Shown in pieces: positions 26,646 through 35,139 of a stretch of 64,000 bases of DNA; position 1 is the first letter of the stretch; every line of letters starts with the position of its first letter. Under the pieces are notes generated by a model. That model was given only the letters and a program-made list of their open reading frames with translations. It was not told where the DNA came from and ran no database searches. Origin of the DNA: Nannocystis exedens (GTDB lineage: Bacteria; Myxococcota_A; Polyangia; Nannocystales; Nannocystaceae); assembly GCF_002343915.1 (NCBI RefSeq), contig NZ_NETK01000001.1, forward strand, positions 8,012,001 through 8,076,000, written 5' to 3'. Position numbers and translations under genes: made by a program.

Positions 26646-27435
26646 AGCTCGCGCGGGCCCAGGACGGCCGCCAGGAGGCGTCGCGCAGGGTGAGGACCTC
26701 GAAGCCGTGCTCGGTGACGAGGATGGTGTGCTCGACCTGGGCGCTCCACTTGCCGTCCTTGGTGACGGCGGTCCAGCCGTCGGCGAGGATGTCGCAGTGG
26801 GGGGTGCCGAGGTTGATCATCGGCTCGATGGTGAAGGTCATGCCCGGCTTCATGCGCAGGCCGTTGCCGCGCTTGCCGACGTGCGAGACCTGCGGCGGCA
26901 TGTGGAACTCGCGGCCGATGCCGTGGCCGCAGAAGGCCTCGACGACGCCGTAGCCGTGGCGGCCGTGGGCGAACTCGTAGATCGCCGCGCCGATGTCGCC
27001 GATCCGCTTGGTCGGGCCGACCTCGGCGATGCCGAGCCACAGCGACTCGCGGGTGACGTCGACGAGCTGCTGGGCCTCGGGGGTGGTGCTGCCGCCGACG
27101 ATGAACATGTCGGAGCAGTCCCCGAAGTAGCCGTCGAGGGTGGTGGTGATGTCGATGTTGAGGATGTCGCCGGCGTTGAGGACGCGGTCGCCGGGGATCC
27201 CGTGGCAGATGACCTCGTTGATCGAGGTGCAGATCGAGCGCGGGAAGCCCTTGTAATTGAGGGGCGAGGGATAGGCGCCGTGGCCGACGATGTACTCGTG
27301 GCAGATCTTGTCGAGCTCACCGGTGGTGACGCCGGGGACGACGTGCGGGGCGATGTGGTCGAGCACCGAGGCCGCCAGCCGGCACGTGGCCCGCATCTTC
27401 TCGATGTCGCGCTTGCTCTTGATCTCGACTGCCAC
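26644..27435 (-). CDS. map: Type I methionine aminopeptidase
   Basis: 263 residues from GTG 27435, with GGGAGA nine bases upstream. It removes the initiator methionine from new proteins. Metal ligands are visible in the pita-bread fold: Asp in ILNIDITTTLDGYFGDCSD (two), His in GHGIGREFH, Glu in FTIEPM and Glu in AQVEHTI. The length is normal for the bacterial enzyme. The extreme C-terminus (RDASWRPSWARAS) is read from sequence that overlaps the phased repeat array. No ribosomal or secretion genes are adjacent, although map often travels with them. Confidence 0.95.
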   Translation of the reverse strand: MAVEIKSKRDIEKMRATCRLAASVLDHIAPHVVPGVTTGELDKICHEYIVGHGAYPSPLNYKGFPRSICTSINEVICHGIPGDRVLNAGDILNIDITTTLDGYFGDCSDMFIVGGSTTPEAQQLVDVTRESLWLGIAEVGPTKRIGDIGAAIYEFAHGRHGYGVVEAFCGHGIGREFHMPPQVSHVGKRGNGLRMKPGMTFTIEPMINLGTPHCDILADGWTAVTKDGKWSAQVEHTILVTEHGFEVLTLRDASWRPSWARAS

Positions 27436-27595
27436 GTCCGTAAATCTCCCGGCCGATCGTGCGCGGAGAATGGTCGCCAGCGGCGGGGAGGTCAAGGCGC
27501 GGCCGGAGACCTCCCCAGGAGGGCAGGCGCACGTGAGGGTTTGGCGCCTTGTGGTAGCGAGCGGCCCGGGTCTGTGCCAAGGTTCGCCCCGCCCC

Positions 27596-28561
27596 ATGGC
27601 TGTCTCCAGCGCCCCCGCCTCCGGGTTCGGAGCCGTCCTCGATGCCCTCGCCCAGCGCCAGCTGCTGGTCGTCAGCGGCAAGGGCGGCGTCGGCAGAACG
27701 ACGGTCGCCGCGCTGCTCGGCCTGTCCCTGGCCCGGCGCGGCCGGCGGGTCCTGGTGGCGACGGTCGGCCTCGACGACCGCCTGGCCTGGATGCTCGGTC
27801 AACGCACGCTGGCCGAGACGCCGTCGGTCGCAGGCCCCGGCCTCTACATCCAGCGCGTGGTCCCGACGGTGAGCGTCCGCGAGTACGGGGCGATGGTGCT
27901 GCGCAGCGAGCGGATCGCCGGCGCGGTCTTCGACAGCGCGCCCATCCGCCGGCTCGTGCGCGCCGTGCCCGGCCTCGACGACTTCGCGGTGCTCGGCAAG
28001 ATCTGGCACGAGGCGGTGCGCGCGCGCAGCTTCGACGTGGTGGTGTTCGACGGGCCGGCGACGGGCCACCTCCGCTACACGCTGGGGATCCCGCAAGCGA
28101 TCCTCAAGACGGTGCGCATCGGCCCGCTGCCCCGCGAGGCCCAGGCGATGCAAGCGAGCCTCGAAGACCCGATGGTGACGCAGGCGGTGCTGGTCGGCCT
28201 GCCCGACCGCTGGCCGCTGACCGAGCTGGGCGAGATGGCGGCGTCGCTGCGCAGCGAGTCGCGCGTGCACATCGGCGGGATCTTCGTCAACGGCACCTGG
28301 CCCGAGCTGCCGGCGTTCCAGGCCGGCCCGGCGGAGCTCGACCCCGACGGCCAGGTCGCCCGCATGCTGGCCGCCACCAACGTGGTCGCGCAACAGGCGG
28401 CCCGCCAGCGCGGTCACGTGGAGGCCTGGCTGGCCGGCGAGCAGGCCGCGGGTCGCCGCGTGCCGCCGGTCGTCTCGCTGCCGTGGCGCTTCCAGGGCTT
28501 CGCCGGCCTGGCCGACGCCGACGACGTGCTGGCGACGCTCGAGCCGCGGAGGGCGGCGTGA
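27596..28561 (+). CDS. ArsA/Get3-like ATPase A (signature Lys kept, P-loop Lys changed to Arg)
   Basis: 321 residues. The N-terminal P-loop is VSGKGGVGRTT: the signature lysine (K29) of deviant Walker A motifs is present, but the P-loop lysine is Arg34. Switch-like VVVFDGPATGHLRYTLGIP and a C-terminal LPWRFQGFAG follow. ArsA/Get3 proteins are dimeric ATPases that drive arsenite efflux or deliver tail-anchored proteins. No arsenite Cys motif or ArsB is seen here. A paralog with the opposite P-loop change lies 630 bases downstream. The pair recalls the two-gene ArsA-like systems of actinobacteria. Confidence 0.88.
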   Translation: MAVSSAPASGFGAVLDALAQRQLLVVSGKGGVGRTTVAALLGLSLARRGRRVLVATVGLDDRLAWMLGQRTLAETPSVAGPGLYIQRVVPTVSVREYGAMVLRSERIAGAVFDSAPIRRLVRAVPGLDDFAVLGKIWHEAVRARSFDVVVFDGPATGHLRYTLGIPQAILKTVRIGPLPREAQAMQASLEDPMVTQAVLVGLPDRWPLTELGEMAASLRSESRVHIGGIFVNGTWPELPAFQAGPAELDPDGQVARMLAATNVVAQQAARQRGHVEAWLAGEQAAGRRVPPVVSLPWRFQGFAGLADADDVLATLEPRRAA

Positions 28562-28579
28562 ATCAGATGGTCAAACGGA

Positions 28580-28625
28580 CAGGTCCTTCAGGACATGACC
28601 TTCAGGACGGGTCGAGCTCGACCAG
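28580..28625. repeat. 14-bp phased array across the biotin-carrier 3' end
   Basis: CAGG 28580, CATG 28594, CGGG 28608 and CCAG 28622 are 14 apart. The last two lie inside the biotin-carrier gene and the stop codon (28602-28604) is in the arm between units. Confidence 0.7.
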
Positions 28626-29123
28626 GGCCTGGCCGGCGTCGACGGCGACGCCCTCGCCGACGTGCACGGCCTTGACGACGCCGGCGGTGGTGGCGAGCAG
28701 CTCGTTCTCCATCTTCATGGCCTCGACGATGACGAGCGGGGTGCCGCGCTCGACGCTCTGGCCGGCGCTGACGAGCACGCGGACGACCCGGCCGGGCATC
28801 GGCGCCTTGACGAGCCCGCCGCCGGCGCCGCCGGTGCGGCCGGCCGCGAGGGCGGCGTCGCGGGCGGCGGCCTGGGCGGTGCGGACGTCGAGGGCGACGG
28901 CGACACCGCCGATGGCCGCGGATGTCGGCAGGCCCTGGCCGTCGAGGTTGACGATCCGCTGGGCGGTCTCGCCCTGCACGCGCACGTGGCTGCGCCCGCC
29001 GGCGATCGCGGTGACCTCGTGGGCGACGCCGTCGACGATGACGACGGGCGGATCGGAGGCGGTGACCCTGGCGACGAGCTCGCGCTCGCCGACTCGCACG
29101 ACAAACTCTCTGCTCGCGCTCAC
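28602..29123 (-). CDS. Biotin carboxyl carrier protein
   Basis: 173 residues from GTG 29123, with TAGTCT (29137-29132) 8 bases upstream. The C-terminal 75 residues are a biotinyl domain (APMPGRVVRVLVSAGQSVER) with the biotin attachment motif EAMKMEN. The N-terminal part resembles the linker domain found before the biotinyl domain in acyl-CoA carboxylase alpha chains (FVVRVGERELVARV). As a separate gene it would act with a biotin carboxylase and a carboxyltransferase encoded elsewhere. It lies between the two ArsA-like genes on the opposite strand. Confidence 0.9.
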   Translation of the reverse strand: MSASREFVVRVGERELVARVTASDPPVVIVDGVAHEVTAIAGGRSHVRVQGETAQRIVNLDGQGLPTSAAIGGVAVALDVRTAQAAARDAALAAGRTGGAGGGLVKAPMPGRVVRVLVSAGQSVERGTPLVIVEAMKMENELLATTAGVVKAVHVGEGVAVDAGQALVELDPS

Positions 29124-29189
29124 GGTGGGCGAGACTACGGCATTTCTTTCGGGCTCGTCCACGGCCCGGACCGGGACGGTGGACCGGCG

Positions 29190-30320
29190 ATGACCGCACC
29201 CAGACCAGGAGGGGACCCGCTGTCCGCGGGGCCGTCGCGCCGCGTGCTGCTGTGCGTCGGCCCGGGCGGGGTCGGCAAGACGACCTGCGCCGCGGCGCTG
29301 GCGCTCGGCGCGGCTCGCCAGGGCAAGCGCGTGCTGGTGGTGACGATCGACCCGTCGCGCCGGCTGGCGCAGGCGCTCGGACAGGACCGCGCCCGCGCGG
29401 GCGAGGAGCTGCCGGTGACGCTGCCCGAGGGCGGCCAGGGCAGCCTGCACGCGCTGCTCCTGGCCCCGGACGTGGTGTTCGACCGCATCGTCCGCGCCTA
29501 CGCGGAGACGCCGGCGGCGGCCCGCCAGATCACGCAGAACCCGATCTACCGCGCGATCGCCGAGAACCTCGGCGGGGCGCTCGAGTACGCGGCGATGGCC
29601 CAGCTGCAGATCCTGCACGCGGAGCGCCGCTACGACCTGATCGTGCTCGACACGCCGCCGACCGCCAACGCGATCGACTTCCTCAGCGCGCCCGAGCGGA
29701 TCCACGAGGTCGTGACCAACCCGGCGACGCGCATCATCACCGGCGGCGGCAAGCTCGGCGCGCGCCTGTTAGGGGTGGGCAACGGGGTCGTGCTGAAGGC
29801 CCTCGGGGCGATCGGCGGCGGCGAATTCCTGGCGGAATTGGGGGCGTTCCTGCGCGACTTTTCGGGGGTGCTGTCCGCGTTCCAGCAGCGCGCCGGCGAC
29901 TTCTCGACGTTGCTCACGTCGCCCGAGACCGGGGTGGTGCTGGCGACGTCCGCGTCGCCGCTCAGCGTGCGCGAGGCGCTCGACTTCCTCCGCGTGCTCC
30001 ACGACCGCGGGCTGCGGGTCGACAGCGTGGTGCTCAACCGCGTGCTGCCGCCGTTCCCGCCGCCGCCGCCGGTCGAGGCGGTCCGCGCGACGCTGGCCGA
30101 ACAGGTGGAGCCAGCTGTCCTCGAGGACATGTTGCAGCGGGTGCTCGGCGTCTACGCGGGGCTGCGCGTCCAGGGCGACCAGTCGGTCGCGGCCGGGCAA
30201 GCGCTGACCCGCGCCTACCCGCGCCTGCCGCTGTGGCTGCTGCCGCTGCGCGACCCGGCGCCGACCTCGGTCGCCGACCTGGCCGAGCTGGTGGCCCAGT
30301 TCGTCCGCTGGGGCAGCTGA
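29190..30320 (+). CDS. ArsA/Get3-like ATPase B (P-loop Lys kept, signature Lys changed to Pro)
   Basis: 376 residues. The P-loop is CVGPGGVGKTT: the P-loop lysine (K30) is intact but the signature lysine is Pro25. It continues LVVTIDPSRRLAQALG and YDLIVLDTPPTANAIDFL, typical of the ArsA family, with a C-terminal LWLLPLRDP element. Its changes are the mirror image of those in the ATPase at 27596, so a heterodimer with composite active sites is plausible. Start ATG 29190 fits the family N-terminus; no strong ribosome-binding site is seen. A hairpin TGTCC-TCGA-GGACA (30116-30129) lies near the 3' end. Confidence 0.88.
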   Translation: MTAPRPGGDPLSAGPSRRVLLCVGPGGVGKTTCAAALALGAARQGKRVLVVTIDPSRRLAQALGQDRARAGEELPVTLPEGGQGSLHALLLAPDVVFDRIVRAYAETPAAARQITQNPIYRAIAENLGGALEYAAMAQLQILHAERRYDLIVLDTPPTANAIDFLSAPERIHEVVTNPATRIITGGGKLGARLLGVGNGVVLKALGAIGGGEFLAELGAFLRDFSGVLSAFQQRAGDFSTLLTSPETGVVLATSASPLSVREALDFLRVLHDRGLRVDSVVLNRVLPPFPPPPPVEAVRATLAEQVEPAVLEDMLQRVLGVYAGLRVQGDQSVAAGQALTRAYPRLPLWLLPLRDPAPTSVADLAELVAQFVRWGS

Positions 30321-30435
30321 GGCGCGGCGCGCCGGTCAGGGGGCGCTCGAGTCGCGACGGGCTGAAGGCCGGTCGCGCGGGAGCGGCCGCGGCGAGTCGG
30401 GGGCGCGAGGCTGCGGGCTCGCGGGCCGATGTCGG

Positions 30436-30509
30436 CATGGTCTCGCGGGCATGCTCCGAGAGGCATGCGCACGAGAGCATGTTCTCCCGAACATGCCCCC
30501 TTGAACATG
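30436..30509. repeat. Six-unit 14-bp phased CATG array
   Basis: Six perfect CATG cores at 30436, 30450, 30464, 30478, 30492 and 30506. It lies between the convergent ArsA-like ATPase (ends 30320) and tcdA (ends 30543). This is the cleanest example of the family. The four-base spacers vary (TCGC, CGAG, ACGA, TCCC, CCTT). Confidence 0.92.
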
Positions 30510-30542
30510 CTGAATCGAGCCCGCCCGAGACCCCACACACGA

Positions 30543-31430
30543 TCAGACCGGCTGGCCGAGCAGGGTGCGGACGGCCGCGCTGGCGCAGGCGAGGCCGAAG
30601 GCGCCGGTGACGAAGCTGGCGGTGCCGTAGATGACGTTGCGGTGCATGCAGCCGTGGAGGTCGTTCTCGCCCTGCGGGCACACGCAGCGGAAGCCCTCGC
30701 CGTTGTCGTAGTCGAGCTCGAGCGGGTCGCGGGCGGGCTCGGGCGAGTAGACGGCGGGGATCCCCCACGACTCCTTGTCGCGGTGGGGGAACTCGTGGTG
30801 CTTGCGCAGCAGCTTGCGCGTGGCGGCCAGGAAGGGATCGTTCTCGACGGCGTTGAGGTCGGCGATCCGGATCTGCGTCGGATCCATCCGGCCCGACGCG
30901 CCGCCCGAGACGACCAGCGGGATCTGCCGCTTGCGACAGGTGGCGATCAGGTGCGTCTTGGCGGCCAGGTTGTCGATCGCGTCGACGACCAGGTCGGGCG
31001 CGCCGGCCAACAAATCGTCGCTGGCGGCGGCGTTGTAGAACTCCTGGCGCGGCACGACCTCGCAGCGCGGGTTGATGAGGCGCAGGCGCTCGGCCATGAC
31101 CGCGGCCTTGGGCTTGCCGGTGGTGCCGCGCACGGCGTGCAGCTGGCGGTTGGCGTTGGTCACGCAGATCAGGTCGAAGTCGACGATCGTGAGCTTGCCG
31201 ACGCCGCTGCGGGCCAGCGACTCGGCGGCCCAGCTGCCGACGCCGCCGAGCCCGACGACGACGACGTGGCTGGCGAACAGCTTCTGCATGCCGGTGTCGC
31301 CGACCAGCCGACCCATACGGTCGAAGCGGCGGTGGAGCTTGTAGGTGCTGGTCTCGTCGTCGGCGACGGCCGGCGCGGCGGCCTTCCGCGAGGGGAACAG
31401 GCCGGCGCTCGGGATGAACTGCGTGGTCAT
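30543..31430 (-). CDS. tcdA: TcdA, tRNA threonylcarbamoyladenosine dehydratase
   Basis: 295 residues, slightly longer than E. coli TcdA because of a 30-residue N-terminal extension. The E1/ThiF-type Rossmann fold is clear: RRFDRMGRLVGDTGMQKL, HVVVVGLGGVGSWAAESLAR, LTIVDFDLICVTNANRQL, and LVVDAIDNLAAKTHLI. TcdA uses ATP to cyclise the t6A modification at tRNA position 37. TATACT lies 11 bases upstream of the ATG. The next two genes on this strand are a small membrane protein and sspB, with no obvious link. Confidence 0.92.
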   Translation of the reverse strand: MTTQFIPSAGLFPSRKAAAPAVADDETSTYKLHRRFDRMGRLVGDTGMQKLFASHVVVVGLGGVGSWAAESLARSGVGKLTIVDFDLICVTNANRQLHAVRGTTGKPKAAVMAERLRLINPRCEVVPRQEFYNAAASDDLLAGAPDLVVDAIDNLAAKTHLIATCRKRQIPLVVSGGASGRMDPTQIRIADLNAVENDPFLAATRKLLRKHHEFPHRDKESWGIPAVYSPEPARDPLELDYDNGEGFRCVCPQGENDLHGCMHRNVIYGTASFVTGAFGLACASAAVRTLLGQPV

Positions 31431-31473
31431 GGCGAGGCCGGAGTATAGAGGTCCGGCCCGGCGGGTCGAGAGC

Positions 31474-31770
31474 TCAGCCGCACCGCTCGGCGTCAGCCAA
31501 CGTACGCGCCGCCATCACGCACTTGGCGTGCCGCGCGTAGACGAGCTTGCCGCGCAGCTGGAGCAGCGCCTCGGCCTGTTTGCGACAGCCGAGGCGGTAC
31601 TGGTCGAGCAGGCGCTCGACGGCCTCGCCGTGCTCGCCGCCGGCCTCGGCGCGCAGGATGTCGGCCTTGCGCTGACACACTTCGTGCGGCGGGGGAGCGC
31701 GGACGAAGGCGATCCACAGCGCCGCGAGCAACGCGAGGAAGATGGTGACGAAGGTGGCCGCGAGCTTCAT
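31474..31770 (-). CDS. Small single-pass membrane protein
   Basis: 98 residues. An N-terminal membrane segment (LAATFVTIFLALLAALWIAF) is followed by a helical periplasmic or cytoplasmic domain with four cysteines (HEVCQRKADILRAEAG, RLGCRKQAEALLQL, HAKCVMAARTLADAERCG). The spacing of cysteines suggests two disulfides in a helical hairpin. No family was recognised. Confidence 0.65.
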   Translation of the reverse strand: MKLAATFVTIFLALLAALWIAFVRAPPPHEVCQRKADILRAEAGGEHGEAVERLLDQYRLGCRKQAEALLQLRGKLVYARHAKCVMAARTLADAERCG

Positions 31771-31895
31771 GGCCGGACTCCGCTGGGGCGAAGGGTGAGC
31801 GCCGGGTCAGGCCGCCGTGCGCCGGCCGGCCGGCTGTGCGGCGATCGTCGCGGGTCGGCGATCGCGGTGACGAACGATCGTGGCACGTCGGCCGA

Positions 31896-32438
31896 TCAAC
31901 CGCCGCCGTCGATGACGCGGAAGGCCGCGCGCCGCTTCTTGGCCTGATCGTCGCTCGGGCTGGGCGCAACGGCGGGCGGTGCGGCTTCGGCCACGGCCGG
32001 CTCCGCGGCGGCGGGCTCGGCCTCGACGCGCCGCAGCTCGGGCTTGGCCTCGGCCGGCGGCTCGACCTTGGTGATCGCGTTGTCGAAGGCCGGCGCCGGC
32101 TGCTGCCCGGCGGCCTGGCGCTTGACCGACTCCGGGACGTGGCGGTCGAGGACGATGCCGCGGCCGGTCGAGCGGTCGGTGACGATGTAGATCGACTCCC
32201 AGGGGAACGAGCAGCGGGTCACGTGCCCGCCGAACGAGAGATCGGCCGCGAGGCCGGTCTCGCCGAACACCAGGTCGAGCGGATAGCTGGCGTCGAGGTC
32301 GATGATGAGCCGCTCCCGCCACTGCTGGCGGATGAAGTCCGGCACCGTCACGGAGGCGTGGGTCGCGTCGACGTGGAGGCGAGGGCAGCGACCGGCCGCG
32401 TACAGCGACTCGATGACACTCTGGACCGGGTGGACCAT
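31896..32438 (-). CDS. sspB: SspB-like ClpXP adaptor
   Basis: 180 residues. The N-terminal about 110 residues match the SspB fold (VPDFIRQQWRERLIIDLDAS, LAADLSFGGHVTRCSFPWES). SspB tethers ssrA-tagged and other substrates to ClpXP. A flexible Ala/Pro/Glu linker of about 55 residues leads to a conserved-looking C-terminal tail (KKRRAAFRVIDGGG), the expected position of the ClpX-binding peptide. TAGCTT (32453-32448) lies 9 bases upstream of the ATG. Length and layout agree with SspB proteins outside the gamma-proteobacteria. Confidence 0.9.
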   Translation of the reverse strand: MVHPVQSVIESLYAAGRCPRLHVDATHASVTVPDFIRQQWRERLIIDLDASYPLDLVFGETGLAADLSFGGHVTRCSFPWESIYIVTDRSTGRGIVLDRHVPESVKRQAAGQQPAPAFDNAITKVEPPAEAKPELRRVEAEPAAAEPAVAEAAPPAVAPSPSDDQAKKRRAAFRVIDGGG

Positions 32439-32666
32439 GGCCCGCCTAAGCTAGCGGAAGTCGACCGGACTGGCGAGGGTCGCGGCCTTTTCCGCGCGGC
32501 GCCGGGGCCTCCGCAGAGGCCCGTAGCCGGCGTCGTCCGTCGCAGCGCCTCGCAAGTCCGCTCGCCGCGCAGCCCTGCCATCCTCACGTCCACTCGCCCG
32601 CGCAGCCGCCCGCGAGGCCCGATTTGCGCGCGCCCCGGACCGGCGTGCTAAGCTCCACCCCGTCCG

Positions 32667-32819
32667 ATGCAGATCCACGGCCCCGGTTATTGCTCCTGCC
32701 ACGCGCCCGCGCCCACGCCGGGCGCAGCGCCGTCGACCGGGTTCTTCGTGCTGATCCTGTCGCTGTCCCTGGTGCTCGTCGGCCTCGTGGTCCAGGGCGT
32801 CATCCCGCTGACGTGGTGA
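32667..32819 (+). CDS. 50-residue single-pass membrane protein
   Basis: A short ORF from ATG 32667 to TGA 32819. It starts MQIHGPGYCSCHAPAP, with a CxCH motif, and continues into a strongly hydrophobic stretch (FFVLILSLSLVLVGLVVQGV) ending IPLTW. TAAGCT lies 12 bases upstream. The frame has a clean membrane-helix composition, unlike shadow frames of this GC-rich DNA, and stands alone between sspB and an acyl-CoA dehydrogenase. The Cys/His motif could bind a metal or heme, but this is speculation. Confidence 0.55.
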   Translation: MQIHGPGYCSCHAPAPTPGAAPSTGFFVLILSLSLVLVGLVVQGVIPLTW

Positions 32820-32897
32820 GCCGCGAAGACGCGTGCGGCCCACGGCGCCGCGAGCGGCGCGAGGCCGGCGAGGTGGCGCTCACGCGAGGGTCCGCGC

Positions 32898-34085
32898 TCA
32901 GCTGTTGAAGGCCGACAGCCCGGTCAGGGCGCGACCGATCGCCAGCGTGTGGATCTCGTGGGTGCCCTCGTAGGTGTAGACCGTCTCGAGGTTGCACAGG
33001 TGACGCATGATGTGAAACTCGCCCATGATGCCGTTGCCGCCGAGCATCGAGCGGGCGGTGCGGGCCGACTCCAAGGCCATGCGCACGTTGTCCCGCTTGA
33101 GGTACGACACCTGCTCGGGGGTGAGCTTGCCGTCCTGCTTGAGCCGGCCGAAGTGGTAGGCGAGCAGGAGGCCCTTGCCGATGTCGTTGTGCAGCTCGAC
33201 CAGCTTCTGCTGCGTCAGCTGGAAGCCGGCGATCGGCCGCCCGAACTGGGTGCGCTGCAAGGTGTAGTCGCGGGCCCGCTCGTACACGCTCATGGCCGCG
33301 CCCACGGCGCCCCAGCCGATGCCGTAGCGGGCCTGCGTGAGGCAGCCGAGCGGACCCTTGAGGCCGCGCACGCCGGGCAGCAAATTCTCCTTGGGCACGC
33401 GCACCTCGTCGAGCACGATCTCGCCGGTGATCGAGGCGCGCAGGCTGAGCTTGCCGTGGGTCTCCGGGGTCTGCAGACCGGCCATGCCGCGCTCGACGAG
33501 GAAGCCGCGGATCACCGGGTTGTCGCTGCCGAAGTCGAGCGTCTTGGCCCACACCACCAGCACGTCGGCGATCGGGCTGTTGGTGATCCACATCTTCTGG
33601 CCGGTCAGCACGTAGTCGCCGCCGGCCTCGCGCTGGCGGGCGTGGGTGCGCATCGAGCCGGGGTCGCTGCCGCTGTTGGGCTCGGTCAGGCCGAAGGCGC
33701 CGATGATCTCGCCGCGGGCCATCCCGGGCAGCCAGCGCTCGCGCTGGGCCTCGTCGCCGTAGGTGAAGATCGGCCACATCGCCAGCGCCGACTGCACCGA
33801 GCAGAAGCTGCGGATGCCGCTGTCCTGCCGCTCGAGCTCGATCATCGTCAGGCCGTAGGCGACCGGGTTCATGCCGGCGCAGCCGTAGCCGTGCAGCGGG
33901 GCGCCGAGGAAGCCCATGGCGGCGAACTCGGGGATGAGCTCGCGCGGGAAGGTGGCGCGCTCGTAGTGCTGCTCGATGACCGGGGCGATCCGCTTGGTGC
34001 CGAAGTCCCGCGCGGCCTGCCAGGTCAGGCGCTCCTCGTCGGTGAGCAGGTGGTCGATCGAGAGGATGTACGGGACGCCGGTCAT
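32898..34085 (-). CDS. gcdH: Glutaryl-CoA dehydrogenase (acyl-CoA dehydrogenase family)
   Basis: 395 residues, the usual length. It is an FAD enzyme that oxidises and decarboxylates glutaryl-CoA to crotonyl-CoA in lysine/tryptophan breakdown. Family features are SGIRSFCSVQSALAMWPI, GAFGLTEPNSGSDPG (FAD and substrate contacts), MWITNSPIADVLVVWAK, and the catalytic glutamate in YEGTHEIHTLAIGRALTG, which is the glutaryl-CoA arrangement rather than that of medium-chain enzymes. It appears to be a single-gene unit. Confidence 0.9.
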   Translation of the reverse strand: MTGVPYILSIDHLLTDEERLTWQAARDFGTKRIAPVIEQHYERATFPRELIPEFAAMGFLGAPLHGYGCAGMNPVAYGLTMIELERQDSGIRSFCSVQSALAMWPIFTYGDEAQRERWLPGMARGEIIGAFGLTEPNSGSDPGSMRTHARQREAGGDYVLTGQKMWITNSPIADVLVVWAKTLDFGSDNPVIRGFLVERGMAGLQTPETHGKLSLRASITGEIVLDEVRVPKENLLPGVRGLKGPLGCLTQARYGIGWGAVGAAMSVYERARDYTLQRTQFGRPIAGFQLTQQKLVELHNDIGKGLLLAYHFGRLKQDGKLTPEQVSYLKRDNVRMALESARTARSMLGGNGIMGEFHIMRHLCNLETVYTYEGTHEIHTLAIGRALTGLSAFNS

Positions 34086-34166
34086 CGAGGCGTGTCTACC
34101 ACGCGCGCCCGGCGGGGCTCGCGACTTCGCAGTGAGCCTGACATGCGGACGGGCGCGTGAAGCTCC

Positions 34167-34631
34167 TCACCGCGCCCGCTCACGCCCGAGGTCGAGCGCC
34201 AGCACCACGGTGAGGCCCAGGAGCACGATGTTCCGCACGAGGTCGAGGGCGCCGACCGGCTCGGCCTGGACGGCGCTGCCGAAGCAGCCGCAGTCGAGGT
34301 CGATCCCCCGCGCCAGCGCCGACCCGATCAGCGCGGTGAAGGTCGCCATCAGCCCGACCGACAGCCACACGCCGCCGCGGTACAGCCGCCCGCTTAGCAG
34401 CGCCAGCGCGGCCAGCAGCTCGAGCATCGGCGCGGTGGTGGCGACCACGTTGACCAAGACGTCGGGGAACAGGCGGTAGTTGGGCAGCTTGGCCGCGAAC
34501 GCGGCCGGATCGGCCAGCTTCGGCGCGGCCGCGGCGAGCAGCACGCCGGCGACGACCAGGCGGAGGACCCAGATACCGCCGCGCCGCCACTGAGTTGCCC
34601 GATCGGACATGTCCGCTTGGACCTGGCTCAT
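34167..34631 (-). CDS. MauE/DoxX-like membrane protein
   Basis: 154 residues with four predicted helices (VLRLVVAGVLLAAAAPKLAD; PMLELLAALALLSGRL; WLSVGLMATFTALIGSALA; RNIVLLGLTVVLALDLG). A conserved DCGCFG motif follows helix three. MauE/DoxX proteins are quinone- or thiol-linked membrane proteins; in methylamine operons MauE is needed for disulfide formation. The ATG overlaps the stop of the upstream small gene (ATGA 34628-34631). An alternative ATG at 34610 lies within a CATG repeat core (34608); the overlap favours 34631. Confidence 0.82.
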   Translation of the reverse strand: MSQVQADMSDRATQWRRGGIWVLRLVVAGVLLAAAAPKLADPAAFAAKLPNYRLFPDVLVNVVATTAPMLELLAALALLSGRLYRGGVWLSVGLMATFTALIGSALARGIDLDCGCFGSAVQAEPVGALDLVRNIVLLGLTVVLALDLGRERAR

Positions 34632-34639
34632 TGGACATC
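34608..34639. repeat. 14-bp phased repeat at the MauE-like gene start
   Basis: CATG 34608, CCTG 34622 and CATC 34636 are 14 apart. They cover the first residues of the MauE-like gene and the last residues of the upstream small protein. Confidence 0.65.
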
Positions 34640-34858
34640 CTCCGGGCCGGGGCTGGACATCGGCGTGGCCGGCGCGAACGAGGCGGCGGGCGCCTCGGCG
34701 GCGGCGGGCGCCTCGGGCTCGGCCTCGCCGCCGCACATGGTCTCCTCGGCCCGGGGGGCGGGCACCCACGGCAGATCTGGCCGGAGAGCCAGGTGCATGA
34801 GGCCGAGGGCGAGGCCGGCGGCGAGCAGCGCGAGCAGTTCGCGGACGTCACGACGCAT
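34628..34858 (-). CDS. Small membrane-anchored protein upstream of MauE-like gene
   Basis: 76 residues. One N-terminal hydrophobic helix (LLALLAAGLALGLMHLALR) is followed by an Ala/Pro/Glu-rich tail with one cysteine (ETMCGGEAEP). It is translationally coupled to the MauE-like gene by an ATGA overlap. TAGGCT (34873-34868) is 9 bases before the start. No family was recognised. Confidence 0.6.
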   Translation of the reverse strand: MRRDVRELLALLAAGLALGLMHLALRPDLPWVPAPRAEETMCGGEAEPEAPAAAEAPAASFAPATPMSSPGPEDVQ

Positions 34859-35139
34859 GGGACACCTAGCCTAACACCGGCTGGGCGGCCTTATTCCGCG
34901 TTCGACGCGCTGCGGCGCGCGGCCGCAGCCTGAGCGGGGAGTGTGCGTCAGAGCGCGTCCTGCCGCCCGCGCCGCTGCGGTTGCCGGGAATTTGCTGGCG
35001 CCTGCGGGGGCAGTGCTACCCTTGCGGGCGCGCCCGCGCAGGCGGCGATGCCGCCGCGGCCTGGACGACTTCCAGGGGCTCTTCCGGGCCCGCGCCGTCC
35101 TCCGGCCCCGTCGGCCGCACGCGTCAGGAGCCTTCGCCC

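Noticed and set aside
27596..28561. Arsenite pump ATPase ArsA proper
   Set aside because: No arsenite-binding cysteine triad, ArsB, ArsD or ArsR nearby, so only the ATPase family is claimed.
30436..30509. Transcription-factor operator for tcdA or the ArsA-like gene
   Set aside because: The array is at the 3' ends of both genes and the same motif occurs throughout the window, so a gene-specific operator is unlikely.
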